A DNA stretch of 64,000 nucleotides from Sistotremastrum niveocremeum HHB9708 (GCA_001630475.1 KV419425.1:110724-174723); one strand, 5' to 3'; counted from the first letter of the stretch, positions 11,901-23,212 are shown. Program-made: numbers and translations. Notes: generated from the sequence alone by a model not told the origin.

Positions 11901-13419
11901 TAGAAACGCGTCCCCGTCCCTCAGCATCATACTCGACCCATATCTTCTCCGGCAAATATGGATTATCAACCGGAACACCCGAAGAACTCGACATCGTCAA
12001 CGTCACTTTCATCTTCGTCCCCCCTCCCATTTCCGCCGAAGATGTTGAAGTTGAAGAGGACTTGGGAGACGATAATTCCGCTTCTGTGAAATAAAATGCG
12101 GCGAAAGGGGCGTCGATCGTGAATTCGTCGAGGACGGAGAGAACGGCGTTTGCGAAATGTGCGGGGGTGCGTGCGACGACTGTTCGTTCGACGAGGGTGC
12201 GAAGACAATCTAGTCTGCGAGCCGCAATGACTTTCTGACTCGTATCTAGAACATGGTAAGAATTTCGCATCAGAATGAAGAGAAGAACCGTACCGAAATT
12301 CATATTCAAAAGCCCTCCAACCTCCCCATCCTCCTTCCGAACAGGCACCCAACTCCACGTATGATAAGTCTCCTGCCTCCTCCTCTCCACCCCCAAATTA
12401 TTAAAAAACAGCAAATCATCACTCTTCGCCACCACCTCCCCCCTCATCGCCCTCTCCGCCTCAACTCCCAAACTATCCCAAAGCTCTCCCCAAGCTTCCG
12501 AACCCGCCTTCCCGAAAATCGAAGGATGTTTAGAAAGTGACATAGATGCGTATGCATCGTTGTACATTAGGATTAGGGAGGGACCCCACCATAGTGCTGA
12601 GGGGTAGGTAGATGCGAGGATGTAGGATGTTGTGGTTTTTAGGGATTGGGGCCAGGCGTTGTAGGGGGGTAGACCGACGAGAGGCCAGGGGTGGGTTTTG
12701 TAGAGGGTGTGGATTGAGCCGTAGTGTGGGGACGGGGAGGAGAGTGGGCGGGATATTGGAGGGGGGAGAGCGGGACGTGTTGATGATGATGAGGAGGAGG
12801 AGCGGGATGAGGTTGAGGCTGTTGATGGGGAGAGTGAAGGAGGTGGGAGAGGGCCGAGGTGGAGAGCGGGATTCTTGTAACTCCCCGACGAACTCGACGT
12901 GCCCACGGCCGTCGTCGTCGTCGGGGGTTTAGGAATTGGATCCAGAGGCGTACACACAAGAACGATGTACTCTTCCCTAACAAGACTCTTCCCCAGCACA
13001 AACTCAACGACCCATTCATCCCCTTCCCTCCCATAAGCATTCAGTTTAACTCTCAACGTCGCCGAATCCGAAGAAGATTGAAGCCACGTCCCAAAGTGTG
13101 CAACGGAAGAAGCAGAAGGGAAAGTCGAGAGAAACTTTGACGAGCCGGAATATCGTTCTTCAGCAGGTGTCGAGAGATTCTTCGGGTCATTCCCCGTCAT
13201 TACAATTTCCTGTGTCGTATTCGCACCCGCACTAGCCAACGGCGAAGGATGCCACGTAATAAACCTCGTAAATGCTTTGTTGGCCCATACTGGTAAAAGG
13301 CTTATAGCAGCTGATCCAGGTGGTCGGAAAGTTGAGAATACGGCCGAGGGATGGCGAGAGGACGTCAGGTATTGAAGAAGGGAATGGGAAGCGAGGAACT
13401 CGGACGCCATTTTCGTCAT
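5930..13419 (-). CDS. Hybrid histidine kinase with two HK-REC modules
   Basis: A multi-exon gene, over 20 short exons, read from 13419 to a TAA at 5930-5932. Domain order: PAS-like region (residues about 10-160), Ser/Pro-rich linker, second PAS (about 245-375), GAF-like region (from about 405), HisKA with SHELRTP (phospho-His codon near 11075), HATPase with IGNAFK and GTGIGLSL, a Gly/Ser-rich linker (about 9800-9960), receiver 1 with LSDKMMPIMDG (Asp near 9439), PAS-like segment (8340-8720), a second HisKA with SHELRQP (near 7941), a second HATPase with NLLSNAIKFT and GGSGLGLFV, and receiver 2 with MDCEMPVMDG and a final KPYKLPE. Both modules keep their key residues. Such dual kinases are known from Agaricomycetes; the signal sensed is unknown. 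No transmembrane segment is seen, so it is probably cytosolic. The start at 13419 is the first ATG in the frame of the PAS region; an upstream exon is possible. Confidence 0.88.
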
Positions 13420-14481
13420 CTTGTCCGAGTCCGTACTCAGGCTCGTCTGGCTTGAACAAGCTAAGAGATAAACTGAGATCTGCCAGTGGCCCAGTGGCGT
13501 CTCGTGTCGATCGTCGAGAGCGCTGAGCGCTGAGTTGAGGATGCGTGCTTGACTGATACGGCATGGAATTTGCCGGATTGATTTTCCTTCTTCGGTACGT
13601 CATTCTCTTGTAATCAGCCCATCACGCGAGCCATCATGCATCACCGCCATGGCCACGTCTCCTTCCTCCTCCCCCTTTTTTGAAACCAAGGTGACTTTGA
13701 AAGATTTGGTGAGGTCCGAGATATTCGATTGAAGGCCCTATGTGAAGTGCTCTGCTGAAGCGCTTCAGAACGTCGGGGTTCATCGTTTTTGTTCGTGCTT
13801 GGGTGGAACAGTCGACCATAAGCGCTCAAGCTCAAATCATGACAGTTCCGTCGTCTCACGTCTATCGAAGCTGGAAGAAAATTCTCGACAAGTGAGCTTT
13901 CGAAGTCTGTTGCAACTTCGACCTGGTCCAGCTTGTATCGGACCGGCAAGGCAACAACTCCGTGTTCCGTAACATAATCATAACAATGCATTCGCAACAG
14001 GTATTGGTCGTCGTTGCAGCCGAGAAAGTCGACCCCTCCCAATACTAGTATTACTAGACTCTCAATCATCAGCTCTCTCCATCAGCCGATCGTTGAAGTC
14101 CATGCATCCGGTCTCGTTCGAGGATGATGTTAAGCACGTCAGTAGCATTGAAATTTTCAGTAGGAAGAGTAAGAGCCAGAATAGAGAGAGTTGCAATCTT
14201 GCGAAGATCTGAAGCGATACACAGCGTTACAACAGCAGTCCTACAAGGTAGGAATCCCGGTAACATGTGGTGACTGAATGTCCTTCTATCAGGGATCGTG
14301 ATCGACTATCAAAATAGTACTGTCATTGTCATTTTTATTCGAAGAGGGGATACTGTACTGAGCGGGTCCCTCGCAAGTTCGCACCGCTAAGCTGCGTAAG
14401 CAGAATTGCCTTTTCAGTTTGGTATCGTCGTGACAGGCCTGGGCTCGTTGTAACGCTTGAGTGACATGTGACGTCAAGGCA
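13420..14481. other. No clear gene
   Basis: Upstream region of the histidine kinase. Several open frames of 60-140 codons on the minus strand (13641-14477) could be exons of an unrecognised gene, but they show no known motif and no consistent splice phase was found. Confidence 0.4.
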
Positions 14482-14591
14482 GCCCGCCTAGCTCAATCGG
14501 TAGAGCGTCAGACTCTTAAGAGTGCTTACGTCATCTCACGTGACTTGATTACGTCATCTGAAGGCTGTGGGTTCGACCCCCACGGTGGGCT
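14482..14591 (+). tRNA. tRNA-Lys (CUU) with 37-nt intron
   Basis: The acceptor stem pairs GCCCGCC with GGTGGGC (one G-U). The D arm is GCTC/GAGC. The anticodon stem TCAGA/TCTGA is perfect around the loop CTCTTAA, giving anticodon CTT. The T arm is GTGGG-TTCGACC-CCCAC. The intron (14519-14555) sits after position 37, the canonical place. Spliced length is 73 nt with T as discriminator base. Internal A box (TAGCTCAATCGG) and B box (GGTTCGACCCC) are present, and T runs follow. Confidence 0.95.
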
Positions 14592-14600
14592 ATAGTTTCC

Positions 14601-14617
14601 TTTTTGTTTTTCTTTTT
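14601..14617 (+). terminator. Pol III terminator of tRNA-Lys
   Basis: Three runs of five T starting 10 bp after the tRNA 3' end, as expected for RNA polymerase III termination. Confidence 0.75.
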
Positions 14618-15381
14618 ATGCTCTGGCAACGTTCTTGAGACCTGAAGAATGTCGTAAGTCCAACTTTTGGATTTTCTGGAATTTTTTCGAGGTTCCATGT
14701 ACTTTTGCGAAGGGATTAGTAAGATTCACAAGACATGTCATAGATTCCGTTGCTCGGACTTGCTCCAAAAAGATCTAGTACGGCTACGGAATGATAGGTT
14801 GACGACTCGGATTGAGCGAGGCAGTCCGTATTCGATAGATCGCATCAATAGCACTGATACCATATGCATTAGTCACCAGTATGATAGTATCTGTCATTCG
14901 GTAGGAACGACTTGTGGTTTAGTCAATTGAACAGTTGCTTTCGCGAAGCATGCACACTGACAATCGTCCACCGCGAGGTTCGAACTCGCAGGCAAGCTCG
15001 CAGGGGATCCCTTCGAATATTCGGGGAAATTGTTCTGTCGGTCACAGCTCCCTTGCCACGGGATTCTCGTACGAAGTTGTGTAAATCGTAGGTTGACGCG
15101 ATTGAAGAAATCGACCATTTCAGAGTAGACACGCCGTTGGAAACTTGGCACAATGATAACAGTTAGGGGCCTGTAAATTTGAACGGGTCGAGAATGTATG
15201 AGAACTAGATGTTAATAGGCTGTGGACGATATCGAATCATACAAAAAGCAAATAAAAGTGGGCGATTAGGGTTTGTATGGTCCGATGGAGAAAAATGCAA
15301 GAGCCAATTCAACCGAACTTCCACGAACAAATGTTCTGAAGACTGGAACATCAGACAAAAATGATCAAGATCAGTAGGATG
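14618..15381. other. No clear gene
   Basis: Sequence between the tRNA and the 3' end of the decayed MYND gene. A short minus-strand frame (14894-15151) has no motif. A T-arm-like string at about 14970-14995 is not part of a foldable tRNA. Confidence 0.45.
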
Positions 15382-17302
15382 TTAGGATGCCTCCGCCGCG
15401 ACACAATTCCGCTTATGCGCTTTCCAATGCTGCCTAGGAAAAAATGAACATGGAACGGTACTCAAGAACATACACTCGACTCACTTCTGATGTTCAGCTC
15501 CGCAATACCAAATCTTTCGACATCTCGAACAAGCCTTCAATTCATGGGGCGTTCCGCAAGTCGCACAAAGTGCAATCCTAGCCTTATCCCTCCGATCAGA
15601 CACAGTCTCTTGCATATAACTAGGCAAAGAAGTCTTTCCACTGACAGTCCTCTCATCAAAAGTCCTCGCAGTCGATTCTCCTTACTTCAAAGGTCTCTTC
15701 AATCCCATGCCATTGACAGTACTAGTACCAGCGAACATAGACATAGTATCGAAACTCCGCGTCATTTGTTGAATGAATGTCTTTCCTCCCTTTCGGACAG
15801 ACGCTGGCGATGCTAGAGCTTCTGAGACCTCCTTTTGACATTCTTCAGACGGAGAAGTGGAAGAGATCGTATTTCCCGTTGAGGGCTTTGTTTCGATAGT
15901 TGTCGGCCCATTGCACCATCTCGACCGCTTCTTTCTTCGACTCGCCGGAGCCATGATAATATTCGTACATGATCCCAGCACACCGTCTGATACACATTTG
16001 GTTGAGTCGCATTGTCCGGTACGATAACGATGACCATCACGCACCCATTTCCTCGACTGTTCTCGGGTGGACACATGCCTCGACCTTCTAGTACCATAAC
16101 CGCCCCATCGCTATCTTCCTCAGACAAGATCGCCTCAACCTACACACCCCAAAATAAACATCACTTCTCACAATCATCAAAAAAGAAATGAAGCACCTCA
16201 ACCCGATGACCCAATTATCTCCAAAATCATACAACTATTCAAATGCCTCACCCTCACTCTGCAAAAGATGCGCAAGAATGTATTCATCGGCGTGTAGGAA
16301 TTCATAGCCCACGCTGTCCTTGTGGGATATATCGACTGTCGAAGCGTCCTGTGCGTAGAGATATCAACTCGCGGTTATGCAGCATTGGCAGGAAGAAGGC
16401 GTACTCTCGGTCCAAAGCCTGCACCGTCACTGAGGTCCGTAAAAAGATACGCATGGGCATTACGGTCCCTATTGAACAAGCATAACTCAGACTACGAGGA
16501 TCAAAATGACTAGAAGAAATCACATACCAGCCCATGATAGGTTGCAACACCTTGTCTTGAAAGGCTTCCAAGTTGATGCCACCGGATACTTTAAATCATC
16601 GATAAATCAGTTCAGGCCCAAGCGCTTCACGTCATCTATGTCTCTTAATATCATCCAAGGAACGCAATGTTTTGGGAATATCACTTGGAAAAAATTAGCA
16701 GGTACGGGGTTGCATTGAGAAATGTATGCACGGCATGTAGATCTTGAGAACAAAATCCCGACGACGAAGATCGTCAAGGTTCAAGGACGCGAAATCAGCC
16801 GCCTGTCGGTCAAAGCAGTATCAGATAACAGCGCTTGACGCGGTATTGGTGGCGTGGTGGGATGAACGATTTTTTTTTTTTGATAAGTGCGTTCATAAAT
16901 TGATTCTCTGTTGGAGGCAAGTGCCATTCCAAGTACGGAAGTTGCACTTGCATCTGCATCGCCCACATCAACAATCGATCACGATCGATATGATACGAAA
17001 CGGAATGGATCCAACCGTACCTTCCTGATCCCTTCAAATATTTGATTGGACACCTCATACCCATACTCAACGTACGGTCTAAGTCCCCAACACACACACT
17101 CTCCCCCAAATCATTCCCACACGGAACGAACTCATCAGAATCTTTCATCGTATCCTTTGGAACCGTAGAATCGAGGGTGGCATGATAAGTAGATATATAT
17201 CGTACTTTCCAAAAAGACAGGATCCAACAAATCAGCCGGGTCATCTGGATGAAGACGGACGAATTTCGGCTTTGGTCGCGCTTTTGAAGATCTCGGAGGC
17301 AT
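15382..17302 (-). pseudogene. Decayed MYND / pRiA4b ORF3-like gene
   Basis: This is a paralog of the intact gene at 24474-26270 and follows it along its whole length. It starts MPPRSSKARPKPKFVRLHP, includes VSGGINLEAFQDKVLQPIMGW-like sequence and the SASTVDIS/YEFLHADEYILAHL part of the pRiA4b-type domain, and ends in a well-kept MYND finger (CATCGTPHELKACSRC, then YC) and a TAA at 15382-15384. Compared with the intact copy the frame is interrupted by in-frame stops at about 16632, 16596, 16235 and 15682, and one base is missing just after the third stop, in the YDFGDxW motif. The introns sit at matching places. I therefore call it a pseudogene with an intact-looking MYND end; a truncated product from an internal start cannot be excluded. 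Confidence 0.75.
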
Positions 17303-17829
17303 GATAGTATCAGTTATCTTGAATTTGAGTGAGATATGAGAGACTGGGATGAAGATTGGAATGGGGATGGATGTGGTGGCAGTTGCTACGAGAATAAATT
17401 TCGAGTGCGGAAACCAAGTGCGAGTCGGAAGCGCGGATGTAACGCGTTGTCACGGGGTCTAGACCTCAGGCTTTGTGTCACGGAACAGTCACGCTTGCGT
17501 GAGCGATTCGAGAGAAATCTGAAAGGAGCGAAACCTTTTGGTCGTCGGACTTCGAGCATCGCATGCGGAGGCTTTTAGATGAGCAGGGAAAGCGATGTCA
17601 TAGAGAGAGAACATTAAAGTGCGAGGACCGAGAACGAATATAAGGATACTGGAGAAAGCGGAAGTGTGTGAACAGGAAAGAAAAATGCAAGAATGTACTA
17701 GGAGCGAAGGAAGAAATAGCAGAAGAAGATAGCACATGAGGATAACCAGAGCAAAAGAGTGTAGTTTGAAAGGTTGAAGCCAGAGAACTTGCAAAATCCG
17801 ACTGCTTGCTCGAACAGATCAGTGACCCG
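17303..17829. other. Upstream region of decayed MYND gene, no gene
   Basis: Intergenic; no open frame with recognisable content. Confidence 0.5.
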
Positions 17830-18928
17830 TCACCGAGAGAAGACCTTTCCTTTCCTCTTGCGATCTTTGTTATCCCTCTTCTCGACCTTCTCCGAATACT
17901 GAGTCAACCGCATGACAGCTACCTCACTTCCGCTCATCCTCTTCACTCTGATCTGGCTTTCATTTGGTATAGCAAAGTCTTCTTCCGCCGGAAGAATACC
18001 ACGAAGGCAAGTAGAATAAAGCCGTGTTGAACAAGCTGCGGTATCTCGAGGATCAACAGAATCGATCCAATCGTCCGCAATGTTTGCAAAGTCCGTAGAC
18101 ATATCAGGTAGATCGTCCAGAAGAGACGGAGGAGCTTGAGTGGATGTGGGAGATGCAAACAGCGGAAGGGAAGGAGAAGAAGGCAGACATGCGGGACGGG
18201 ATATGGGCGTCACGGCAACCTTTCGGATGACAGTCGATATTGTAGCGCCCGTCGAGGTATCCGATGGAGTATATGCGTGCCCAAGACGAATTGGAGAAAT
18301 CGGTGGAAGAGTAGAAGACTTATTCGACGAGGGGTACGATGCGGATTCGTTGTGCGATGCTTTGATGGTATGAGGTGCGGCATTCGAGCGCGAAGATGGT
18401 TTCTGTGTCACTGTAATGGGAGACGAGATGGTCGTTGATATCGCAGAGATCGGCGCCGTTCCATTGGAGGAGACCGATCTCGAAATAGCAGGAAATGGTC
18501 CATCGAGAAACTTGAGCCCCTGGAAAAGCTCCTTCTCCAGTTCGTCTTCAACTATATTTGAGGAATTCGACCGTGACAGCCCTTGCAGGGCGAGCGGATC
18601 GAAAGCCTTCGCCCAAAGTGGTAGAGAATGAGCCCTGGGGACCAAGGATGACGAATCGCTGGATGCATCGTTCGCTTCGAGTTGGGTATTGGAGCCGTCA
18701 ACGAGTTGGACGATGACAGGCTTCGGGGGTGTGGTACATGGCGTAGGTGGTAGTGGGTAGGGTGGAGGCGATCCCGGACTATTCTGTAAGGATCGTCTTA
18801 GAAATGTTATCGAATACACGTGTTCATCATACCTTATGAGACACAGCCCGCCTCTGAATGCTGGCGCTGCATGACTCCTGCTCTGCGACATCGTCGACGC
18901 ACTCGACGCGCTTAGGAGAGGCGGTCAT
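17830..18928 (-). CDS. Unknown Ser/Pro-rich protein, 349 aa
   Basis: Two exons (18928-18833 and 18783-17830) join in frame across a 49-nt intron with GTATGA donor and CAG acceptor. The first exon starts MTASPKRVECVDDVAEQESC. The protein is low-complexity, rich in Ser, Pro and Thr, with an acidic/hydrophobic patch near the middle (LLDDLPDMSTDFANIADDWI) and a basic C-terminus (KVEKRDNKDRKRKGKVFSR) that could act as a nuclear signal. No known domain is recognised. The composition (disordered, acidic patch, basic tail) would fit a regulatory or scaffold protein, but this is a guess. An unspliced frame also exists; the spliced model is preferred because it restores a good start and removes no conserved sequence. 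Confidence 0.6.
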
Positions 18929-19560
18929 GGACGTCTCGGGCGCGATGCGGTCATGGATTGATCCCTGTAGTAAACAAAGAGGTCATTTTTACCTCGCGCC
19001 ATATAAGTCGTCACTCGAACCTTATAAGCAGGAGTATCAGATCGTCCATCTATGAGGCCATCAATCCAGAGAGCGTCCATGAGTGTGTCGTGCGCGTTGG
19101 AGGGCCTCAGCAAAGGTTAGCTGTTGGTCGGAGGCCACCAGGTAGTGATGGGAATGAGGAAGAAGAGGTTGAGTGGGCTTTGAAAAAGCAGCATTGTACC
19201 AGTGTCGAGAATCGAACACCCCCTTGGAATCGAACTGCGAGATGACAGGCACGAAGGCAAGAGCAAAGACCTGGATCGGACATATCGGCCTTCAGCTCGT
19301 TGCCTCAGAAAATTGAAAAATATTCACAGATTTGAATTCGCCCAACGTGAACGACTCCACTTGATGGGCCGTTACAGAAGAAATACGATGAGAAGTCTAT
19401 ATGAAAAAGAACATCGATGCCCTTCGACATGAAGACGACATATAGTACAGTGATATTATCTAATTATTGCTGATCTACCTAAACCCATTATGATCCATCA
19501 ATAGGAACTCTACCCATTATGCTCAATCTCCATGCAGAGAGTACGACAAGGTGTCCAATA
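18929..19560. other. Possible short minus-strand frame, otherwise empty
   Basis: An open frame on the minus strand at 19061-19252 starts MPVISQFDSKGVFDSRHWY and runs 63 codons. It looks protein-like but has no family match and no clear downstream exon. It may be an N-terminal exon of an unrecognised gene or a relic. Confidence 0.3.
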
Positions 19561-20822
19561 TCACTCAATGGGAATCTCCCCGCTTTCCATTCTAATCCTC
19601 TCGAGCGTAGAATCAAGCAAAGCCTCCTTCCACCCAATGCCTCTATCACCCACAACATCACTAATACTCTCTTTCGTCTGAATGACTATCTGTGGATAAA
19701 CGCTGAACGTCTTCAGCCGTCTTTGTAGCGTCAAGTCTTTGATGACATGATCGACAGGACGGCTGTAAGCGAGGTCTGGCGAGCGGGCATGGCGGATGAG
19801 ACGCCTCACTCCGGTCGAAGAGACTGCATAGGCATGCGTGCAGAGAGTGTGATACATCGGCCGAAGTGCAACGGACCCTGGTAGAGGCTGATTCTCGTAT
19901 TCCGCCGACCAACAGTGCCCTGGCAAATGCGATGATCAACAAGGATATGAAGGTAAGTAGGAAAAGACTTACCGAGCATTACAACATCCCAATCTTTAGG
20001 AAGGGCGGGCCACATCCTGAGAATCCTCTTCTCAATATCAAACTCCATATCAATATCGTCCTCAAAGATGATAGCGACTTTGTCTCCATTTTCGACTATC
20101 TTCCTCCAAAGTCTCGCATGGGAATCCCAACACCCGATCATAGCATTCGTCAAGGCGACATTCTTATACGCATCATTGAAACCGATAGTTGACATGATCA
20201 TCTTCTTGTCTCTCGTCGACGGCAGAGGATGGCTCGCTTCCCAAACTGGATCCGGAGGGTCTAATGTCCAATAATCAGAGCCTGCTATGACGAGAGAATT
20301 ATTGAGTGGATTGAGCTGATTAACGATGACGTCGCTTGACCATTGGAAGGGGTAGGCGTCGAAGATGACTTCAGGATGCGATTCGGTATCAGCTTCCGGC
20401 CAGTCGGCGGGTTCAGCCTCTCGGTCATCAATCCTCCCCCTCTGCCATTTAACGCGATCCATGATCTTAGCGACGCGTTCAGAATGATGATCCGTGCCTT
20501 CGAAGTAGGTGAAAGTGATGTCCAGTGCTCGTGCAATCTTGTCCATCAACTCTCGACGGTCTATTCGTTTTGGAAGGGTTATGAGATACACGTTATCCGC
20601 GACTCCCAGAGTTTTGGAATGCGGCCGAGTGTCGGTGGACCGTATAGCACTAATTCGTGCACGATATTCTTCATCTTCGTTAATGTGAGTGGTCGAGCCA
20701 TTAGCGGCGACCGGGGTGGCATATCGTGCTGCCGTCGAAAGCGACGAAATAAGAGTGATGAATAGGACGACGATGAGAAGCGAAAGGATGAGAATTTTGC
20801 GGCTGCCGCCACATCTCAGCAT
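19561..20822 (-). CDS. GT25-type membrane glycosyltransferase, 402 aa
   Basis: Two exons (20822-19973, 19919-19561) are joined in phase over a 53-nt intron. Residues about 10-32 are a single hydrophobic segment (ILILSLLIVVLFITLISSL) after a short basic N-terminus, so it is a type II membrane protein, probably in the Golgi. The catalytic domain shows the GT25 (LPS biosynthesis/collagen galactosyltransferase) motifs: VYLITLPKRIDRRELM near residue 80, AMIGCWDSHARLWRKI, and the acidic metal-binding motif IIFEDDIDM. The length is normal for the fungal family. Sugar donor and acceptor are unknown. Confidence 0.85.
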
Positions 20823-21780
20823 TGGTGTGGCGGCCTGAAGGAACTAGCCTGCAACGCGCTGGTCTGAAGACTGGGTCTTGACTGCGAGTCGTCGACTCCT
20901 CGAGCGCTGGAACATCGCCAAGCTATCGGCGGTTTCCGGGTTGTCTTACGCGTACTTTTCACGTCGCAATGCTTGTCGACATCTACTGTTGCTGGTCGAG
21001 CTCTGACGCTGAATATGAAAATGATTATTGGCCCTGGCAAACGCCTATACCTCAACGGACGCCGTGCCTGACGATTTCTAGACTTTTTCGGACAGGTTTC
21101 TTACCCAGGACCTCAAACGTCCTAAGATCAAGAAAGGTACGCATAGTTCAAGGGCATTCTGGATCTCAAACGCACTTGATATGAGCTCATCTAAGTCCCC
21201 CCAGACTACAACGGCGTCATAAGAGACGTTTTGACTTTTCGGAGAAGTCTAAAACGTGACGCCTGCCTCCTTTATCCTTTAGACGCCGGTACTCCCACGA
21301 GCGTGTCAGACCATGCAAAAGCAATTTCTTCCAGGCCCGACATCTTGTTGTGCGGTCGTAGAGTGCAGATCATTCGGAGAAATTGGCTCTCTATCTCTTA
21401 TCTATGTTATCAGTAACGGCAAAGTAACGGTCCCATGACATCCCTACAGCGGCGAACTCTATCCAGTTTCGATGCCAGCACCTTGCAACGTTCATGCAAA
21501 ACCTCCTTTTGGCCGCTCCTCATGCTCATCGTCCCTGCTCCCATTTCGGGCTCTTCCAGATACCCTTTCGTTGCCTCTGCTGGGCTGGTTTCCCTGAACA
21601 GCGAGCGATCCATGTAATGGGGATCGTCGATGCACGAATCGCATCGCATCGTCAACTCCTTTTATTGTTCATGCGATCACTCCAGCAGCAATAAACAATA
21701 ATTATCGAGAATTTTCTGGTCCTGAAATAGACCAGGCTTTTATCACGCTCGGCATCGTGACTCTGAATAGGAGCTTCAAG
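20823..21780. other. No clear gene
   Basis: Upstream of the glycosyltransferase (-) and of the first small peptide gene (+). Only short open frames without motifs. Confidence 0.45.
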
Positions 21781-21788
21781 GATATATA
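21781..21788 (+). promoter_or_regulatory. TATA box of peptide gene 1
   Basis: gatatata 57-64 bp before the ATG at 21845. Sister genes have TATA-like boxes at similar distances. Confidence 0.45.
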
Positions 21789-21844
21789 CTGCCCTCCAAG
21801 TCTACTTCCTGCAGCGCCACCAACTTCGATTCCCCTCGACGACG

Positions 21845-22006
21845 ATGTGGGCGTTACCAATGAAGACGATCATCCTTACTCTTGCTTGCTTGGCTTCCCG
21901 TCAAGTCTTAGCCAATCCGGAACCAATCTGTTGTCCATGCGTGAATGGACGTCCGATAGGTGGAACATGCATTGCAGCCGAGGGTTGTTGTCCACCTCCT
22001 GGTTGA
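21845..22006 (+). CDS. Secreted six-Cys micropeptide 1, 53 aa
   Basis: A single-exon frame. Residues 1-23 form a signal peptide (hydrophobic IILTLACLA core, cleavage probably after VLA). The mature part of about 30 residues starts NPEP and holds CCPC, a lone C and CC: pattern CC-x-C-x9-C-x5-CC, rich in Pro and Gly. A second ATG at 21860 would shorten the signal peptide to a more usual form. It is the first of four related genes in a row with about 600-bp spacing. Three disulfides could form. No known family is recognised; possible roles include effector, antimicrobial peptide or cell-surface signal, none shown by the sequence. Confidence 0.72.
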   Translation: MWALPMKTIILTLACLASRQVLANPEPICCPCVNGRPIGGTCIAAEGCCPPPG

Positions 22007-22385
22007 GCACCTCGTAAGTCGTCAAAGTTATCGTCGACGCTATTTATTCAAGCTGTGATTTAAGTTATATTTCTTCGGCTTTGAGCGATTGCTGGAGAAT
22101 ATGGTATCATACTCCAATGTTATAGTATACGACATACAGAGCGTGATGTGCTTGTACTGCAAAGTTATGTGCATTGGTGTCGAAAAATTGGTTCTCCCGT
22201 TGTCCCACACGGATTATCGACGGTCTACGTCAGTCCACACGATTTCAAGGGGCCAAGTCTCGATCTTACTCCGGTGTACTTGAAGCGCTGACGATCACAA
22301 CTCAATACAATCAAATGTTTCTATCTCTTATCTGTTGAGCAAATGCGGTTTGGGACTACCAGCTTTTCATTGCTCCAGCGCATAT

Positions 22386-22397
22386 GATATATAAATA
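22386..22397 (+). promoter_or_regulatory. TATA box of peptide gene 2
   Basis: gatatataaata 53-64 bp before the ATG at 22450; the best TATA match in the array. Confidence 0.55.
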
Positions 22398-22449
22398 GAT
22401 GCATCAGTAGGAGTGTCGGGCATTTCAAACTACCAGTCTCACGACCATC

Positions 22450-22617
22450 ATGAGAGGCCATATCCAAACCCTCGTTCTCTTCGTCGTCGTCGGCCTTTCC
22501 GCTATGCAGGTTCTCGCGAGCCCTGAGCCGGTCCCCCCTTGCTGCGCGTGCGATGCCAATGGGATCCCTATCAGTTCTAGTAAATTTTGCAGCAGCAGCT
22601 TCACACCCTGCTGTTAG
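22450..22617 (+). CDS. Secreted six-Cys micropeptide 2, 55 aa
   Basis: Single exon. Residues 1-24 are a clear signal peptide (TLVLFVVVGLSAMQVLA). The mature peptide starts SPEPVPP, then has CCAC, C and terminal CC: pattern CC-x-C-x12-C-x6-CC, with the stop right after the last cysteine. The PEP tripeptide before the first cysteines is shared with peptide 1. It follows peptide 1 at 605 bp on the same strand, so the two probably arose by tandem duplication. Function unknown. Confidence 0.75.
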   Translation: MRGHIQTLVLFVVVGLSAMQVLASPEPVPPCCACDANGIPISSSKFCSSSFTPCC

Positions 22618-23064
22618 GCATTGACAAGTTTGATCTAACAAGGTGCGGCCTGAAATCGCTATAAGGACCTTTGTTGGAATAGAAATAACGCTTCGTAACA
22701 GCAACCCCAGCTTTTTTGCTTCTCGACTTTTGTGGATGGTTCAAGAAGACATTTCGGGAGTCCCGGGCGTGAGATCATGCAGGGCTCAGGACCCGTTTTG
22801 ATGCTTGGATTACCGGATTCGTTTGTACAATTGCAATGTGGATAGATCTGTAACTTTCGACCCGCATTCACGCCGCTAAAGCCTCAAGCATCCGTTTATC
22901 GTCACTACATACTCCATGAGACTCTTGACCGTTGTATGCCTCGAGATACACGTTTGTCGGATGGGAACCTCCCACCTTTCGGTTATTTAAACGGTCAAAG
23001 TGGGTCAAGCTCAGGCCGCAGACGCGTCCCCGACCCCATTAGTTTGATCGCCCTAAGTCGTCTC

Positions 23065-23212
23065 ATGGAGTTCATCTCTCTCTCCTTCGTATATGTCCTT
23101 GTCCTGGCGTACACAGTACATGCCAGCGCTATCACCCCGAAGCTGTTGCAAGTGTATCGACGATGTCCATCCTAAGACCTGCCCGCTCCTCCCGTGCTGC
23201 CCAGATCCATAA
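23065..23212 (+). pseudogene. Third peptide copy, apparently disrupted
   Basis: A signal-peptide-like frame (MEFISLSFVYVLVLAYTVHA) begins 615 bp after peptide gene 2, and a motif of the array type (CC-x-C-x8-C-x4-CC) follows directly, but the two are not in the same reading frame. The copy therefore looks broken. It keeps the position, strand and cysteine spacing of its neighbours, with a TATA-like ttatttaa at about 22983. A sequencing error is an alternative explanation. Confidence 0.5.

Noticed and set aside
13420-13603. Upstream ATG at 13603 for the histidine kinase
   Set aside because: It is in another frame, and no splice donor was found that joins it to the PAS frame beginning at 13419.
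14960-15060. tRNA-like T arm on the minus strand (GCGAG-TTCGAAC-CTCGC)
   Set aside because: No matching acceptor strand, D arm or anticodon stem within a reasonable distance, even allowing an intron.
19195-19250. TTCGATT-containing hairpin that recalls a tRNA 3' half
   Set aside because: No cloverleaf can be formed, and it lies inside a possible protein frame.
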